Shown: piece after piece, positions 27,434 through 35,670 of the stretch
How the letters are laid out: each line of letters opens with the position of its first letter
How positions within the stretch are numbered: position 1 is the stretch's first letter
Source: Acidobacteriota bacterium
Lineage (GTDB): Bacteria > Acidobacteriota > Terriglobia > Terriglobales > Acidobacteriaceae
Length of the DNA: 64,000 nucleotides
Assembly (NCBI GenBank): GCA_021781495.1
Contig: JAJXWS010000001.1
Coordinates: 1 to 64,000, forward strand
Reading direction: 5' to 3'
Made by a program: the position numbers and the translations under genes
Notes under the pieces: generated by a model
Told to the model about the DNA's origin: nothing
Seen by the model: only the letters and a program-made list of their open reading frames with translations
Databases searched by the model: none

Positions 27434-29416
27434 CTACGCAACACTCGGGGCCATACGAGCGACGGTCAGCACGGTGATGTCGTCTTCCTGACCCCAGCGC
27501 TGGGCGGCGTCGGCGATGGCCGCGGCGGGCTGATGGATGATCTGCTCGGCGCGCTGGAAGCCGAAGAGTTCGCGTTTGCCGTTGGCTGCTTCAACAACAC
27601 CATCAGAGATGAATGTGAGGCGGTCGCCGGGTTCCAGTTCATAGCGCTGTTCTTCGTAGCTCGTTTCGGCGACGATGCCCAGGGGCAGTCCACTCGGCAC
27701 AGACAGCTCTACACCATTGCGATACGGCGCCAAGTGGCCGGCATTTGCAACGGTCGTCGCTCCGCCCTCTGCGATCAAAGTGGCCGAGCAGGTGACGAAG
27801 CCGGCGATCTGTCCGTGCAGGACGCGGTTGAGGTAAGCAAGCACTTCCGCAGGGGCTCGCAATGCACAGCCGCGCAGCGCGCCAACGATGGCGCTGACGG
27901 TCATGGCGGCTTTGAGACCCTTGCCGCTGACATCACCCACCACGATGAGCAGGGAGCCGTCGTCGCCGCGTTGTATGTGAAAGAAATCGCCGCCGACTTC
28001 ATTGGCGGGCAGGTAGATGCTCTCGATTGTGAAGCCCGGTGTATTGAGTGCTGCCGAGGAAACCAGAAGCGCCTGGACGCCCTGAGCGGCCTCAAGCTCG
28101 GTGATCATGCGCTGCTCTTCTCGCCGGGAGCGCAGGAACCGGTTGCTGAGAATGGCCAGCATGACGACGAGGAAAAGAGCTTCGACTGCATCATCGACTG
28201 AGACGGGGAATGGGCGGGTGAAGAGGTCGAATGGCCAATAGTAAGCCGGCAGCCACCCAAGCTGGAAAGCCGCCCACAGCACCGACTCGATTGGGTTGAG
28301 CACCGCGGAGATCAGGACAGGAGCTAACAGGAGGCGCGCATCCGGCAGGCCTTCTTTAGCCCGGCGCAGCATTAAGTCAAATATCCACAGAGCGAGCACC
28401 ATGGAACAAACCGCCCAGGCCATGTTGGCGGCGCCTACGCTGGACCAGAGCCCGAAGACCAGCGTCATGTAGATGACGGAAGAGGCGACGATGGATCCGA
28501 TCGCAAGGGAAAAGAGCACTGACCTGCGGCCACGCAGCAGAGTTTGCAAAAACAGGACGCCGCTCAAAGCGGAAACGAAACTGAGCGTTTGAGACAGAGT
28601 GTCTCGCAGGAGGAGTTGAACCCCCTGGATGTGCGCATAGATCCCGATGCCAAAGACCACGACAGCGGCGAACTGATTGATTGCGAACCAGAGATATTCT
28701 GTTTCCTTGCGCCGGACCAGGAACAATACCGCGCCCATGATACAGGCAATCAAGCAGAGGATCCCGATCGAGTAGTCGCCACCGGTGCTGAGCAGACGCG
28801 AGTCATTGAGGAGCTGGAACCTTGTGGAGATCAGCTTGGATGCGCCAATCAGCCCTCCACCCTGCACGGTTCCTCCGCCGTTGTAACGGGACCAACCTCG
28901 CCAGTGCCATACCCGCAGAGCGACTGGGACTTCCCGTATTTTTGAAGATGCAGGAAGGCTCACGCGATATTCCGCCTGCATGGGAAGATGTACTGCGGTA
29001 ATCAGGAAGCGCTCGGCAGGGGTTGGCATGTGCCCCAGGCTCCCTGCTTGCTTTCCGTCCACGAAGACCTGGTAGCTGGTCATGATGGGTGGCAACAGCA
29101 GGGAGACATCGTCGAGTCCAGCCGGGACGGTCACGCGAAAGCGGTACCAGGCGTAGCCGCTCAAATCTTTGTAGCCTTGCTGGGCCCAGCTCTCGTCCGA
29201 GCGCAGCAGCGGCCAATCGGAGTCGTCAAAACCGGGACTGGCCCAGGCAGGATTGTCGCCTGGGTGAAAGCGCCACAGCCCATCGAGGGAGGCGACTGGC
29301 TCGCGGCCGGCCGTCAGGTCGAAGTTCTGCGCGCGCAGCGGAAGGTGCATGGCGGAAAGGAGCATCGCCAGGGCGAGGAGTCTAAACCATTTAGGCTGCA
29401 CCGTGCCCGACCGCAT
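27434..29416 (-). CDS. SpoIIE-type (PP2C-like) serine phosphatase with extracytoplasmic and 7TM-like sensor region
   Basis: 660 residues. After a signal peptide (ends near PLRAQ) comes a periplasmic jelly-roll-like domain (about 30-190, with LDGLWRFHPG and YAWYRFRVTVP). Then come seven or so membrane helices (about 215-425) and a short coiled linker. The PP2C_SIG phosphatase domain (about 450-655) keeps its metal-binding motifs: EVGGDFF, GDVSGKG, NAGH, FISDGVVEA and QEDDITVL. The architecture suggests a receptor that senses an external ligand and dephosphorylates a cytoplasmic anti-sigma-factor antagonist. No such partner is adjacent. Its 3' end is 4 nt from the convergent Rieske gene. Confidence 0.87.
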   Translation of the reverse strand: MRSGTVQPKWFRLLALAMLLSAMHLPLRAQNFDLTAGREPVASLDGLWRFHPGDNPAWASPGFDDSDWPLLRSDESWAQQGYKDLSGYAWYRFRVTVPAGLDDVSLLLPPIMTSYQVFVDGKQAGSLGHMPTPAERFLITAVHLPMQAEYRVSLPASSKIREVPVALRVWHWRGWSRYNGGGTVQGGGLIGASKLISTRFQLLNDSRLLSTGGDYSIGILCLIACIMGAVLFLVRRKETEYLWFAINQFAAVVVFGIGIYAHIQGVQLLLRDTLSQTLSFVSALSGVLFLQTLLRGRRSVLFSLAIGSIVASSVIYMTLVFGLWSSVGAANMAWAVCSMVLALWIFDLMLRRAKEGLPDARLLLAPVLISAVLNPIESVLWAAFQLGWLPAYYWPFDLFTRPFPVSVDDAVEALFLVVMLAILSNRFLRSRREEQRMITELEAAQGVQALLVSSAALNTPGFTIESIYLPANEVGGDFFHIQRGDDGSLLIVVGDVSGKGLKAAMTVSAIVGALRGCALRAPAEVLAYLNRVLHGQIAGFVTCSATLIAEGGATTVANAGHLAPYRNGVELSVPSGLPLGIVAETSYEEQRYELEPGDRLTFISDGVVEAANGKRELFGFQRAEQIIHQPAAAIADAAQRWGQEDDITVLTVARMAPSVA

Positions 29417-29567
29417 GGGATGCCCTCCTGAGCGTGGCGGTGACCCGTGTACTGGTATGTTTCCGTTCGAAGACCCACGGACGGAGCTGACTGCATGTGC
29501 CCCGGCAGGGGCGGAAAAACAGGGAAGAGATCGCGCCGTTTGCCGACTTCATGGTAACGGCGAATCA

Positions 29568-29615
29568 TGCCGATGCGGCAAGAAAAAGCGCGGGGTCTCT
29601 ATACCTGCATCGGCA
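29568..29615. repeat. Perfect 9-bp inverted repeat upstream of the phosphatase gene
   Basis: TGCCGATGC (29568-29576) and GCATCGGCA (29607-29615) flank a 30-nt spacer. It lies between the stop of the small acidic protein gene and the phosphatase start. It could be a hairpin ending the upstream transcript or an operator; no T-run follows leftward. I see nothing else in this 290-nt gap. Confidence 0.4.
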
Positions 29616-29706
29616 CGCGAAAACGCAGGAGCGGGTTGCAGGCGCGCACACTCTCACTTCCAGAAGCGAGTAGCAATTATTCAGTCGAGCTATGAATTCG
29701 GTCAGG

Positions 29707-30024
29707 CTATGACTCGCTGGACTCGTCCGTCTTGTCGGCTTCGCTGTCTCCTTCGCCCTCCACGGAGATGCGCAGGGAGCGGAGGAAGTTGACGTCATTG
29801 CGAGTGAAGGGGCCTGCCGCACCGGCTTCGGCGGAGTCTTCCTGCTCGTCGGCGTCCTTGTCCGTGACCTCGTTGAGGCCGATGGTGGCCTCCAGCATGA
29901 GCAGCACGTCAAAGCCATGCCGCCGGATGTCCTGGACCACTCCGGCTATCTGCTCGCTCTCGATGACGGACTCGTGGATCGCTTCTCCGAGTTGTTGGAT
30001 GAGTTCGCGCAGGCGGGATGTCAA
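29707..30024 (-). CDS. Hypothetical small acidic helical protein
   Basis: 105 residues if started at the TTG at 30024, which has GGAGG 5 nt upstream; a GTG at 30030 is an alternative. The first 55 residues look like an amphipathic helix pair (RLRELIQQLGEAIHESVIES, then GVVQDIRRHGFDVLL). The tail is acidic and Ser-rich, with no Cys and no membrane segment. I do not recognise the family. The longer open frame upstream has no ribosome site and overlaps the divergent gene's promoter region, so it is not used. It faces the membrane protein gene at 30181 across a 156-nt divergent gap. Confidence 0.5.
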   Translation of the reverse strand: MTSRLRELIQQLGEAIHESVIESEQIAGVVQDIRRHGFDVLLMLEATIGLNEVTDKDADEQEDSAEAGAAGPFTRNDVNFLRSLRISVEGEGDSEADKTDESSES

Positions 30025-30180
30025 GGGCACCTCCAGAGCGGCGGCCAGCGCTCTTGGAAGCGCCGGAAGCGGCGTAGGATTTTTATACCTTACTGCCGCG
30101 GCACAGAACAGGCAACTGCCAAGAGCCGGAAAACCTGTGCAAAGCACGGGCGCCACCGTCGCTGGTACCATCATATCGGA

Positions 30181-30579
30181 ATGAGACCTCAGACAATCGG
30201 GCGCGTACTGGGCATGGGAGTGCGTGTGGCCGGGCGCGTGGCCAGCCAGCGCATTGCGGGCACGGGACCATCGCCGGGCGCTCCGCAGATGCCCGTAAGC
30301 CGGGTTGCTGGGCAGGCCGCGGGCCGTGCAACCAAAGGACTTGCACGCGGAGTCGGCGGCTTTCTGCGGCCCTTCCACCGGGTGGGCACCATTGTGTTTC
30401 TTGAGGTGGCCGGGGTCTTCTTCTTTGTTTTTGTGCTCGTGTTTGCACAGAACCTGTGGCGCATACGCGCCGCCTACGCCGCTGGTCCCGACCATCAGAA
30501 ATTTGTGATCACCGTCGTGCTTCTGGCCCTTTTCCTCTACCTGAGCGCAAGCTCCTTCTGGCGCGCGCGAAGGAAGTAG
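30181..30579 (+). CDS. Hypothetical membrane protein
   Basis: 132 residues. A basic, Gly/Arg/Ala-rich N-terminal half (about residues 1-60) precedes two predicted membrane helices: TIVFLEVAGVFFFVFVLVFA (about 68-88) and FVITVVLLALFLYLSASSF (about 107-126). It ends in a basic tail. The start ATG has only a weak ribosome site. Its last 71 nt overlap the convergent gene at 30509-30739 end to end, which is unusual in this otherwise tidy window. The family is unknown to me. Confidence 0.6.
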   Translation: MRPQTIGRVLGMGVRVAGRVASQRIAGTGPSPGAPQMPVSRVAGQAAGRATKGLARGVGGFLRPFHRVGTIVFLEVAGVFFFVFVLVFAQNLWRIRAAYAAGPDHQKFVITVVLLALFLYLSASSFWRARRK

Positions 30580-30739
30580 CGCCCTCCGCCTTGCGCGTCA
30601 TGTGCCAGGCTCCCAGCGCAAGGGCAACCACCCCCAGCACCACGGCAAGCAGGGTATGCGGACCACCGTGCAGCGTGTAGGCGCGATAAAGCGCAAGAAT
30701 GCCGAGCACAATCAGCACCAGGCCGCGTCGTTGCGCCAT
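30509..30739 (-). CDS. Hypothetical small membrane protein
   Basis: 76 residues with two short hydrophobic helices (LVLIVLGILALYRAYTL and TLLAVVLGVVALALGAWHM) and an Arg/Lys-rich C-terminus of about 25 residues. A strong ribosome site (GAGGAG, 7 nt) supports the ATG at 30739. The 3' end overlaps the convergent membrane-protein gene by 71 nt, where both reading frames code for basic C-terminal tails. The family is unknown. Confidence 0.55.
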   Translation of the reverse strand: MAQRRGLVLIVLGILALYRAYTLHGGPHTLLAVVLGVVALALGAWHMTRKAEGATSFARARRSLRSGRGKGPEARR

Positions 30740-30860
30740 TCCCGTCTCCTCTTTCGCGGACCGCCGCGCAGGCATGCCGCTGCGCGGGTGGTTTGACCCG
30801 GCGGCGGGGGCATCCCTATCGTTATTACCGTAGATTACGGTTCCGGAAAGGAAATGCCCA

Positions 30861-32012
30861 ATGGCCAGCTCCGCTGCTCCTGCTGCCGCACTGAAGAAGA
30901 CCGCCCTGAATGCAACCCACCGGGCGCTGAAGGCCAAGATGGTGGACTTTGGCGGCTGGGATATGCCGGTCGAGTATCCGGGCAACGGCGGCGGCTTGAT
31001 TGCCGAGCACATGGCCGTGCGCACGGGCGTGGGCCTGTTTGACGTGAGCCACATGGGCGAGATCCAGTTTCGCGGCCCCGGCTCGCTGGCGGCGGTGCAG
31101 CAGATCAGCATGAACGACGCCTCCCGGCTGAAGGACGGCCAGGCGCACTACTCCGCGCTGCTTACGCCGCAGGGCACGTTTGTAGACGACATTCTGGTGC
31201 ACCGGCTGGGCGAGAACGACTACCTGCTGGTGGTCAACGCGGGCACCAAGGACAAGGACTTTGCCTGGGTCCGGCAGCAGGTGGGCGGCTGGCCCGGAAT
31301 TCACCTGACCGACTACTCCGCCTACTACTCGCAACTGGCCGTGCAGGGACCGCGCGCGCTGGAGACCCTGCAGAAGCTGACCAAAGTGGAGCTGGGCGCC
31401 ATCCGCAACTACTGGTTCACCTGGGGCCAGGTCGCCGGCATCCACAACGTGCTGATTGCCCGCACCGGATACAGCGGCGAGGACGGATTCGAGGTCTACA
31501 CCCCCAGCGACGAGGCCACCACCGTGAAGATGTGGGAGGCCCTGCTGGAGGCTGGCGCGGAGTTCGGCATCCGGCCATGCGGGCTGGGTGCGCGCAACAC
31601 GCTGCGGCTGGAGGCCGGCATGAGCCTCTACGGACACGAAATCTCAGAGGAGATCAACGTGCTGGAGGCCGGGCTGGACCGCTGGCTCAAGCTCGACAAG
31701 GGCTCCTTCCTCGGGCGGGATGCCCTGCTCGGCGTGCGGGAGTCGGGCGGCCCTCGGCGCAAGATCGCCGGGCTGCAGATGGTGGAGCGCGGCATTGCGC
31801 GGGATGGCTACGCCGTGCTGGATCTCGACGGCAACACGATCGGAGCCATCACCTCCGGCTCGCCCGCGCCCTTCCTCAAGACCAACATCGCCATGGCCCT
31901 GCTTCCCGCCGAGGTGGTTGCCTCGAGCGCGGATCTGCTGGTGGACGTGCGCGGCAATCGTGTGCGGGCGCGGCAGGTGCCGTTGCCGTTCTATAAGAGG
32001 CCCAAACAGTAA
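30861..32012 (+). CDS. gcvT: Glycine cleavage system aminomethyltransferase (T protein)
   Basis: 383 residues. It transfers the methylene group from aminomethyl-lipoyl H protein to tetrahydrofolate, releasing ammonia. Family features include KMVDFGGWDMPV near the N-terminus, the catalytic Asp region FDVSHMGE, GYSGEDGFEVY, and the folate-binding C-terminal part GHEISEEINVLEAGL. AAAGGA lies 8 nt before the ATG. gcvH and gcvP are not in the window, although they often follow gcvT in this phylum. lipA, which makes the lipoyl cofactor of H protein, is 6 kb away. No glycine riboswitch is recognised upstream. Confidence 0.95.
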   Translation: MASSAAPAAALKKTALNATHRALKAKMVDFGGWDMPVEYPGNGGGLIAEHMAVRTGVGLFDVSHMGEIQFRGPGSLAAVQQISMNDASRLKDGQAHYSALLTPQGTFVDDILVHRLGENDYLLVVNAGTKDKDFAWVRQQVGGWPGIHLTDYSAYYSQLAVQGPRALETLQKLTKVELGAIRNYWFTWGQVAGIHNVLIARTGYSGEDGFEVYTPSDEATTVKMWEALLEAGAEFGIRPCGLGARNTLRLEAGMSLYGHEISEEINVLEAGLDRWLKLDKGSFLGRDALLGVRESGGPRRKIAGLQMVERGIARDGYAVLDLDGNTIGAITSGSPAPFLKTNIAMALLPAEVVASSADLLVDVRGNRVRARQVPLPFYKRPKQ

Positions 32013-32060
32013 CCGGCAGGCAGGGGTGCCCGGCTCAGCCTGCCCGCAGTGGAGGCTCCG

Positions 32061-32348
32061 ATGCAGAAGACGTTGTGGACCAAACCGAGTGCGTTGCTAC
32101 CAATGGCAATGTCGCTCTGCGCGCTTGCGATTGTTCTGGGGCACGCGGCGCTCTTCGGCACCGCTCATGAGGCCGATGAGGGCGCGGCGGCCCACCTGTT
32201 TCAGCTCTTGATGGCCGGGCAGGCTCCGCTGGTCGCCTACTTCGCGTGGAAGTGGCTGCGCACAACGCCCGGCCCGGCGCTGCGGGTGCTTGGCGTGCAG
32301 GCCGTGGCGGCGCTGGCGGCGTTCGCCTCCGTGTTCTTCCTCACGTAG
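32061..32348 (+). CDS. Hypothetical small membrane protein
   Basis: 95 residues with three hydrophobic segments (about 14-33, 48-66 and 73-93). The sequence is Ala/Leu-rich with a His/Glu patch (GTAHEADEGAAAH) in the first loop. The ATG at 32061 has GGAGG 5 nt upstream, better placed than the in-frame GTG at 32049. It starts 48 nt after gcvT and is probably cotranscribed. I do not recognise the family. Confidence 0.65.
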   Translation: MQKTLWTKPSALLPMAMSLCALAIVLGHAALFGTAHEADEGAAAHLFQLLMAGQAPLVAYFAWKWLRTTPGPALRVLGVQAVAALAAFASVFFLT

Positions 32349-32532
32349 ATTTTCACGCCACCAAAACGCGGCACGCGCCGGCGTGAGCCGCTACAGCTTC
32401 CTTACTCCACTCTGGAGACACCACTTATGCAACGGGGCACGCTTCGGCATGGCTGCGCCCTGCCACATGCGGACACTTTGCCTGTCAACGCAATGTTCCC
32501 TGAATCACCCGTGCGCATGACACCCGTCACAT

Positions 32533-32555
32533 CTGCCACAGGCGAACTGTGGCAG
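32533..32555. repeat. Perfect 9-bp hairpin upstream of the secreted protein gene
   Basis: CTGCCACAG (32533-32541) pairs with CTGTGGCAG (32547-32555) around GCGAA. It lies 60 nt before the ATG at 32615, so it is in the promoter or 5' leader. It may be an operator, a leader hairpin, or the end of an upstream transcript. Confidence 0.5.
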
Positions 32556-32614
32556 GCTATCACGCCTGTTGCTATTGCTCGCTGCAGAAGAACTACCGAT
32601 AAAGGAGCTTCGTC

Positions 32615-33616
32615 ATGCAAGAAAGGGCAAAGTACCTGGCAATGTCAGTCTCAATCTTGGCCTTGGCCTGTGCGATTTCGGCATACGCACAGAAAGGAGG
32701 AGGCGGGAAAGCGGGCGAAACCACCGGATATGGCAATAACCTGTCCTATCCCGTCCTCTTTGCAGAGGGATACGGAATCGGCGGCGCCCAGATTCCATCC
32801 GACCTGACCTGGGGCACAACCGATCCGGAACTCTCCATCACCGTGCCGGACCCCGGGGATGCAACCGGCCTGCGGCCCTCTGCCGCAGACACCACCTATA
32901 CCGCCTTTCCATGGCTGGTGGAGCCGTATGCGGCAAATCCAGACTATTACGCTCAAAACACCGTGAACACATGGCGCGCCCAGTGGGAGCTTGCTCCGGA
33001 AGGACCGTCCCCCGAGGTGCAGGTGGACTGGGGCGACAACCTCATCAGCCAGAGCTGGACGGCCACACAGCCAGTACGCGTGGAGACGGTTCTGCGCCAG
33101 CCGGTTGCCATGATCGGCTACCCGATGGCCTCTCTGCTTGGCTCACGCCGGACGGAGACCCAGGGCACAACCGGCGAACCCGCGCTCAGCCTGGGACGCA
33201 CCGTTTACTCCATCACCGCGCACCTGATGATCGAGAAAATCGGATCGGATGGTCAGCCCGTCGAGAACGGCTGCAGCGTGGATAAGACCGTCTACACCAC
33301 GGCAGGCGATGGACCCGGAAACTATGCCGCCGAAATCAATGTCAGTGGCGCCCTGATCTACGGCTACAACTGGATGCTGTCGCAGTGCAGCGCCGCTCCC
33401 GACACAACCAAGGAAGGCAACTGGCGCGTCACCTTCCAGCTTGACCCGGTGGCCAACCTTGGCGTCGGCGGCTCCGTGTCAAGGAACGCCGTCATCACGG
33501 GCGTGGCGGATATCTCCTCGCCCATCACCACGGTTAGCTGGGATGGGGAGAAATCCTGGCTGGATATCAAGATCGTTTCCTCACGGCCGACCGGCGGAAA
33601 GGGGAAGCCCCAATAA
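32615..33616 (+). CDS. Secreted protein of unknown function
   Basis: 333 residues. A clear signal peptide (MQERAKYLAMSVSILALACA, cleavage near AYAQ) is followed by a Gly/Lys-rich linker. The large beta-rich domain has many Trp, Tyr and Thr residues (DLTWGTTDPELSITVPDPGD, QVDWGDNLISQSW). Two Cys residues (in NGCSVD and LSQCSAAP) could form a disulfide. No catalytic motif is recognised. AAGGAG lies 7 nt before the ATG. It stands alone, preceded by a 266-nt gap with a perfect hairpin and followed by two long hairpins. A periplasmic or surface role is inferred from export only. Confidence 0.75.
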   Translation: MQERAKYLAMSVSILALACAISAYAQKGGGGKAGETTGYGNNLSYPVLFAEGYGIGGAQIPSDLTWGTTDPELSITVPDPGDATGLRPSAADTTYTAFPWLVEPYAANPDYYAQNTVNTWRAQWELAPEGPSPEVQVDWGDNLISQSWTATQPVRVETVLRQPVAMIGYPMASLLGSRRTETQGTTGEPALSLGRTVYSITAHLMIEKIGSDGQPVENGCSVDKTVYTTAGDGPGNYAAEINVSGALIYGYNWMLSQCSAAPDTTKEGNWRVTFQLDPVANLGVGGSVSRNAVITGVADISSPITTVSWDGEKSWLDIKIVSSRPTGGKGKPQ

Positions 33617-33629
33617 ACTCATCGAGCCA

Positions 33630-33680
33630 TGAGCAGCCAGACCCGCCTGTCCGCTCCGCGATTTTCCGGCTGGCTGCTCA
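33630..33680. terminator. First of two hairpins between convergent genes
   Basis: An 11-bp perfect stem (33630-33640 with 33670-33680) with a 29-nt loop, 14 nt past the stop of the secreted protein gene. No T-run follows. Together with the next hairpin it likely ends transcription from both sides. Confidence 0.5.
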
Positions 33681-33687
33681 CAACAAA

Positions 33688-33736
33688 GCCCCATTCCGGG
33701 CGCGCCATATTCCTGTGGCGCTACCCGAAATGGGGC
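33688..33736. terminator. Second, near-perfect long hairpin between convergent genes
   Basis: The outer 13 pairs (33688-33700 with 33724-33736, one mismatch) enclose a further 6 perfect pairs (33702-33707 with 33716-33721), closing on an 8-nt loop. It lies 31 nt before the M48 protease stop. The strong stem without T-run suggests a bidirectional barrier or an mRNA-protecting structure. Confidence 0.6.
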
Positions 33737-33766
33737 ATATCTGTGTGCAGGCAGGCTGCTGACGGC

Positions 33767-35287
33767 CTACCGTACGGAAAACGTGCTGAGAATCCGCTTG
33801 AACGTGGGTCGCAGCGCGTTAAAGTTTCGTTCCGGCGCAATAAAGATGAGATAGCTGATGCTGCCGTCGGGCCGCTGCACGGTCACCAGCCAGTCGCGCT
33901 CCGGAACCGGCCTGCTGGCCGTGCCCAGCGGCGAGCTGCTCAGAAACTCGATGCTGGCCGCCTGGCGGTGATTCACCGTGAGCGACGAAACGTCAGTAAC
34001 CGCGCTCATACCCTGGTTGCTCTGCTCAATAGCCTGCACCAGCGAGTCCGTCTGCTGCTGTAGCGTGCCCTGGCCCTGGTAGCGGTCCAGAATAACGCCG
34101 TATGCCGTCTGCGGCTGGCCGTTGGCGTCTGTCCCCGAGCCACCCGGCGGCGCAATCGTCACCGACGACTGCGCGTTGCCCGCGAGCACCCAGTTCTGCG
34201 GATAACGGACCGTGTAGAGCGAGTGAGAAAAGCTCGTCAGCGACGACGAGGGCCGCCAGTTCAGGTTGGGATCGAGCGCACCCATTTGTTGTGCCGCTGG
34301 CGCACCGCCGGCAGAACCGCCTGACACGCCGCTCGGCGCGCCACCTGTCGCGCTGGCAGTCTCAGTTCCTCCCACTGCCGCGGCAACTTCCGCCGGCAAG
34401 GGCGGCTGACGGCGCTTCCAGTCTCCCGCCTTGATTTCCGCCGCCGTATCGGCATGCATCTTCATGGCGACTGCGTGCATGGACTCGAACTGCGGGCTGT
34501 CCTTCACCTCGTCGGTCTTGGGCGGCAGCGAGCGAATCTCGTCCATCACGTAGCCGATGCGGTTGCCGGGGTTAGGGTGGTCGCTCAGCAACTGCGCTCC
34601 GCCACTGCCGTACTTGGCCTGGATCGTCTCAAAGAACTGGGGCAGGGCGCGCGGGTCGTATCCCGCGTCGTACAGGATGTCGGTGCCCATCAGGTCCGCC
34701 TGCTTCTCATCATCGCGGGACATGCGCAGAAAGGTCAGGCCGGCCACGGAACTGATACCCTGCTGCGCCAGCGCCCCCGCGGCGCCGGGCAACAGAACAC
34801 CGGCCAGCGCCCCGCCAATGCCTGCCAGGATGCTCGGCATCTGCTGGCGAGCCTGGTTGCAGGTGGAGTGCCGCTGGACCACGTGCGATATCTCGTGCGC
34901 CATCACGCCCGCCAGCTGCGCTTCATCCGTGGCGGCCTGCACCGTGCCCAGGTTCACGAAGATGGAACCGCCCGGCAGGGCAAAGGCATTGATGTCTGCC
35001 GAGTTGACAACATGGAACTGGTAGGGCCAGGGATACCCGGGCGCGTAATGCACAAGCTTATTGCCGAGCGCCTGCACGTAGCGCGAAACCGGGTCGGAGT
35101 CCGGCAGAATGGGCTGCTGCTGGTACACCTGCGCCATGGCCTTGCGGCCAATCTGAATCTCCTGCTGATCGGTGTAGGGATTTTTGCATGGCGTGGGCTG
35201 AAAGCGCGCCTCGGCGGTGCGCGGAAGAGCAACAGCAGCGATAGACAGAGCGGCAAACCACCATAAGAAGCCAGATTTCGGATTCAC
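33767..35287 (-). CDS. Secreted M48 family zinc metalloprotease
   Basis: 506 residues from the GTG at 35287. That start gives a clean signal peptide (FLWWFAALSIAAVALPRTAEA), whereas the upstream extension has none. The peptidase domain (about 40-300) carries the zinc site HEISH (His131, Glu132, His135) and the third ligand in DDEKQADLMGTDIL. The downstream DHPNPGNRI is typical of BepA/LoiP-like periplasmic M48 enzymes that degrade misfolded outer-membrane proteins. A Gly/Ala/Ser-rich linker (about 340-395) leads to a C-terminal domain of about 110 residues (YTVRYPQNWVLAG) resembling PsbP-like folds. It is divergent from the beta-barrel gene at 35671. Confidence 0.88.
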   Translation of the reverse strand: MNPKSGFLWWFAALSIAAVALPRTAEARFQPTPCKNPYTDQQEIQIGRKAMAQVYQQQPILPDSDPVSRYVQALGNKLVHYAPGYPWPYQFHVVNSADINAFALPGGSIFVNLGTVQAATDEAQLAGVMAHEISHVVQRHSTCNQARQQMPSILAGIGGALAGVLLPGAAGALAQQGISSVAGLTFLRMSRDDEKQADLMGTDILYDAGYDPRALPQFFETIQAKYGSGGAQLLSDHPNPGNRIGYVMDEIRSLPPKTDEVKDSPQFESMHAVAMKMHADTAAEIKAGDWKRRQPPLPAEVAAAVGGTETASATGGAPSGVSGGSAGGAPAAQQMGALDPNLNWRPSSSLTSFSHSLYTVRYPQNWVLAGNAQSSVTIAPPGGSGTDANGQPQTAYGVILDRYQGQGTLQQQTDSLVQAIEQSNQGMSAVTDVSSLTVNHRQAASIEFLSSSPLGTASRPVPERDWLVTVQRPDGSISYLIFIAPERNFNALRPTFKRILSTFSVR

Positions 35288-35429
35288 GTGTATTCCCCAG
35301 TTCTGCTGCAATCTCCGGCAGCCTGCATGCTGCGCGGGGTGCAGCAGTGACGAGTGTAAATCTGGCGGGTTGCTGCGTCCAGAATCGCCAATGCCAGTCG
35401 GATGCCGATGAGCCTGCAGGAATTGCCGG

Positions 35430-35450
35430 GTGCGTGCAGGTTTTACGCAC
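35430..35450. promoter_or_regulatory. Dyad symmetric site, candidate enhancer-binding-protein site
   Basis: GTGCGT and ACGCAC are perfect inverted arms with a 9-nt centre. The distance to the sigma-54 core (112 bp) suits an upstream activator site for an NtrC-type regulator. No such regulator is encoded in this window. Confidence 0.45.
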
Positions 35451-35561
35451 GAGGCCATCTTCTCCAGGGCCACGGCGCAGTACGGAACTCCCGTCGAAGC
35501 AGGATGCTTAAGTTGTTTTTTATGTGCAGGATGGGAAGACGAGCAACGCTACCCCTCCGTT

Positions 35562-35577
35562 TGGCACGACGCTTGCA
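35562..35577 (+). promoter_or_regulatory. Sigma-54 (RpoN) promoter
   Basis: TGGCACGACGCTTGCA fits the consensus TGGCAC-N5-TTGCA at every conserved base: GG of the -24 element and GC of the -12 element are exactly 10 bp apart. The core ends 93 nt before the beta-barrel gene ATG, so the transcript should have a leader of about 80 nt. Confidence 0.82.
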
Positions 35578-35670
35578 TTGAATTCGGTGTCAGACATTCC
35601 GAACAGGGGGCTGACAGCATTACCGACTTGGAAAACCGGTCCGGATGAGCAGGAAATCGAAGGGGACTGC

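Larger units (their letters stand above)
35288..35670. other. Divergent regulatory region between the M48 and beta-barrel genes
   Basis: 383 nt without a credible gene. It holds a sigma-54 promoter facing right (35562-35577), a dyad GTGCGT-N9-ACGCAC (35430-35450) 112 bp upstream of it, and a T-rich patch at about 35514-35521 that could aid bending. The leftward promoter for the protease is not resolved. Confidence 0.6.

Noticed and set aside
30025-30495. Longer version of the small acidic protein gene
   Set aside because: No ribosome site, no family pattern, and it runs through the divergent promoter and the opposite gene.
32550-32575. Second sigma-54 site upstream of the secreted protein gene
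   Set aside because: TGGCAG is present, but the downstream TTGC is not at the required 10-bp GG-to-GC spacing.
35524-35670. N-terminal extension of the beta-barrel protein
   Set aside because: It would cover the sigma-54 promoter and displace the signal peptide from the N-terminus.
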